NCBI GenBank assembly: GCA_050693155.1
Contig: JBOGWA010000122.1
Span: 1-14,467 of the forward strand
Length of the DNA: 14,467 nt
Direction of reading: 5' to 3'
DNA from: JBOGWA01 sp050693155
Lineage (GTDB): Bacteria > Actinomycetota > UBA4738 > CALAEC01
Of this stretch, positions 13,208-14,467 are shown one piece after another. The notes below the pieces were generated by a model that was given only the letters and a program-made list of their open reading frames with translations, ran no database searches and had not been told where the DNA came from. The translations under genes and the position numbers were made by a program. Position 1 is the first letter of the stretch. Each line of letters starts with the position of its first letter.

Positions 13208-13792
13208 GTGACCGCACTCGCCCAGGCAATCGCGCGACCTCGCCAGCGAAATGCCGCGCTCGCGTACGACGTCGCACTCGTCGCCGTCGGAAGTCTCTTC
13301 ATCGCCGGCCTTGCCCAGCTCACGATCAAGTTGCCGTTTACACCCGTCCCGATCACGGGCCAGACCCTCGGCGTCCTGCTGGTTGGAACGGCCTACGGAT
13401 GGCTTCTCGGTGGACTGACGCTCGCGCTCTACCTGGCAGAGATCGCCGTTGGCTTGCCCTTCGCCGCGGAGGCGACGGGCGGGGCGGATATCCTCAGCCT
13501 CGCGACGGCCTCCGGCGGTTACCTCTGGGGGTTCCTGGCCGCGGCCCTGCTCATGGGATGGCTTGCGAACCGGGGCTGGGACCGGAGCCTTCGATCCTCC
13601 ATCAGCGTCATGCTGCTTGGGAACGTCGTGATCTACCTCGTCGGCATCCCGTGGCTCAAGCAGTCGCTCGACATCGGCATCCTGAAGACGCTGGAATTCG
13701 GGCTCTACCCGTTCATCGTCGGCGACACGATCAAGCTGCTCATCGCCGCCGGCGCGCTCCCTCTCGCCTGGCGCTTCGCCCGCAAGACCTAA
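13208..13792 (+). CDS. bioY: Biotin transporter BioY (ECF S-component)
   Basis: This is the substrate-binding membrane component of a biotin ECF transporter. It works with an ATPase/T module (BioMN or the shared EcfAAT), or weakly alone. The 194 residues form about six helices. Family marks are the FTPVPITGQTLGVLLVGTAYG segment in its usual place (44-64), LYLAEIAVGLPFAAEATGG (74-92), ASGGYLWGF (101-109) and the C-terminal PFIVGDTIKLLIAAGALP (168-185). I chose the GTG at 13208 because it is preceded by AAGGAGGAG at short spacing and gives a normal length. The frame is open further upstream through the pdtaS promoter region, where no family sequence is found. Neither biotin synthesis genes nor an ECF module is beside it, so the shared module is likely elsewhere. 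Confidence 0.93.
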   Translation: MTALAQAIARPRQRNAALAYDVALVAVGSLFIAGLAQLTIKLPFTPVPITGQTLGVLLVGTAYGWLLGGLTLALYLAEIAVGLPFAAEATGGADILSLATASGGYLWGFLAAALLMGWLANRGWDRSLRSSISVMLLGNVVIYLVGIPWLKQSLDIGILKTLEFGLYPFIVGDTIKLLIAAGALPLAWRFARKT

Positions 13793-13801
13793 CGCACCCG
13801 A

Positions 13802-14467
13802 TCAGACGAGGCTGGAGGGACAGAGGTGGTTCACCGCGCACTCCTCACATCGCGGCGTGGGCGCCTTGCAGACGGCGCGACCGTGCTCGATCAGGACGTA
13901 GGTGAATGAGAACCAGTCCTTCTTTGGGATGATCTTCATCAGGTCCTGCTCGATCTTGTCGGGATCCTTCTGAGCGCTGAACCCGAGCCGGTTCGCGAGT
14001 CGTCGCACGTGCGTGTCGACCGCGATCCCAGCGTCCGGGTCCTTACGGTGCTTCTCCGGATAGGCGTTTCCCTGAACGATGTTCGCCGTCTTGCGCGCTA
14101 CACCGGGAAGCTTGATGAGGTCGGTCATCGTATCGGGAACCTTGCCGTCGAACTCCTCGACGAGCATCCGGCACGCTCCTCGGATCGAGCGCGTCTTCTG
14201 GTTGAAGAACCCGGTCGGCCTGATGTCGGCAGCCAGCTCCGACTCCGGGACCCGAAGGTAGTCCTCGGCTTTTCGGTACTTCTTGAACAGCATCGCGGTC
14301 ACTTCATTGACTCTCTGATCCGTGCACTGAGCGGAGAGAATCGTCGCGACCAGGCACTCGAGTGGGTTGGTGAACTTCAGCGCGACCGTCGCATTTGGGT
14401 ACTCCCGTTTCAGTCGGCGTATGACCTCGGGCGCGCGCTCGGTGACCGGACTCTTGCGTGTGAGCTT
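13802..14467 (-). CDS. nth: Endonuclease III (5' end outside window)
   Basis: This base-excision-repair enzyme is a DNA glycosylase and AP lyase that removes oxidised pyrimidines. The visible 221 residues run to the window edge, so only a short N-terminus is missing. Recognisable parts, in visible numbering, are NPLECLVATILSAQCTD (34-50), the helix-hairpin-helix LPGVARKTANIV with catalytic Lys126, VDTHVRRLANRL with catalytic Asp151, and the [4Fe-4S] ligands Cys200, Cys207, Cys210 and Cys216 in the exact family spacing C-x6-C-x2-C-x5-C. Compared with the E. coli enzyme there is a short polar insert (about 137-146, PEKHRKDPDA) between the hairpin and VDTHV. It converges on bioY with a 9-base gap, and no terminator hairpin is visible there. 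Confidence 0.96.
   Translation of the reverse strand, partial: KLTRKSPVTERAPEVIRRLKREYPNATVALKFTNPLECLVATILSAQCTDQRVNEVTAMLFKKYRKAEDYLRVPESELAADIRPTGFFNQKTRSIRGACRMLVEEFDGKVPDTMTDLIKLPGVARKTANIVQGNAYPEKHRKDPDAGIAVDTHVRRLANRLGFSAQKDPDKIEQDLMKIIPKKDWFSFTYVLIEHGRAVCKAPTPRCEECAVNHLCPSSLV

Noticed and set aside
1..14467. CRISPR arrays, insertion sequences, phage genes, tRNA or rRNA
   Set aside because: No regularly spaced repeats, transposase or integrase motifs, or clover-leaf or rRNA sequences were recognised on either strand by eye.

Overview
The window is GC-rich, with short intergenic gaps and frequent GTG and TTG starts. A WhiB-family regulator lies convergent to a PdtaS-type histidine kinase, a pairing I know from Actinomycetota (in Mycobacterium, whiB1 next to Rv3220c). 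With the Bacillus-like order ctaD-ctaE-ctaF-ctaG and haem assembly by cytochrome c System II, this suggests an actinobacterium, probably a deep-branching or uncultured lineage. The species cannot be named from sequence alone. No rRNA, tRNA, transposase, prophage gene or CRISPR array was seen.

Region 1 (1-5280, + strand) is a respiratory operon: ctaD (5' end cut off), ctaE, ctaF, ctaG, a membrane-anchored cupredoxin, a TlpA/ResA-like thioredoxin and a small two-helix membrane protein with a CPAC motif. Several stop and start codons overlap (TGATG, GTGA), so the genes look translationally coupled. Together they make the catalytic core of an aa3/caa3-type oxygen reductase and supply copper delivery and extracytoplasmic thiol chemistry.

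Region 2 (5281-6451) is a short accessory stretch. It holds a hairpin, an 18-codon ORF behind a near-perfect ribosome binding site, an apparently chimeric membrane protein (start of a BNR-repeat 'F510_1955-like' protein joined to the tail domain of CopD-like proteins), a Met-rich SHOCT-domain membrane protein and, on the other strand, a possible 15-residue CxxC peptide. It is the least ordinary part of the window.

Region 3 (6489-9327, - strand) is a System II cytochrome c biogenesis operon: an unrecognised 135-aa protein, resB and ccsB/resC, all joined by 4-base overlaps. It converges on regions 1 and 2 and would provide covalent haem attachment for the c-type cytochromes that feed the oxidase. 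The TlpA-like protein of region 1 could reduce the apocytochrome cysteines.

Region 4 (9424-13108) holds a diacylglycerol/sphingosine-kinase-like lipid kinase (+), a glycerophosphodiester phosphodiesterase (-), a WhiB regulator (+), an unannotated-size 49-aa membrane protein (+) and a PdtaS-like histidine kinase (-). The lipid kinase and the resB operon diverge from mirror-image -10 boxes (TAGAAT, 8 bases, GTG), which suggests leaderless transcripts. whiB and the phosphodiesterase diverge from overlapping -10 boxes.

Region 5 (13109-14467) holds the biotin ECF transporter component bioY (+) and endonuclease III (-, 5' end outside the window). No stretch longer than about 115 bases lacks a gene. 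Most of the window is conventional. I see no clear new multi-gene system, and the points worth following are the chimera, the microORFs and the promoter arrangements.
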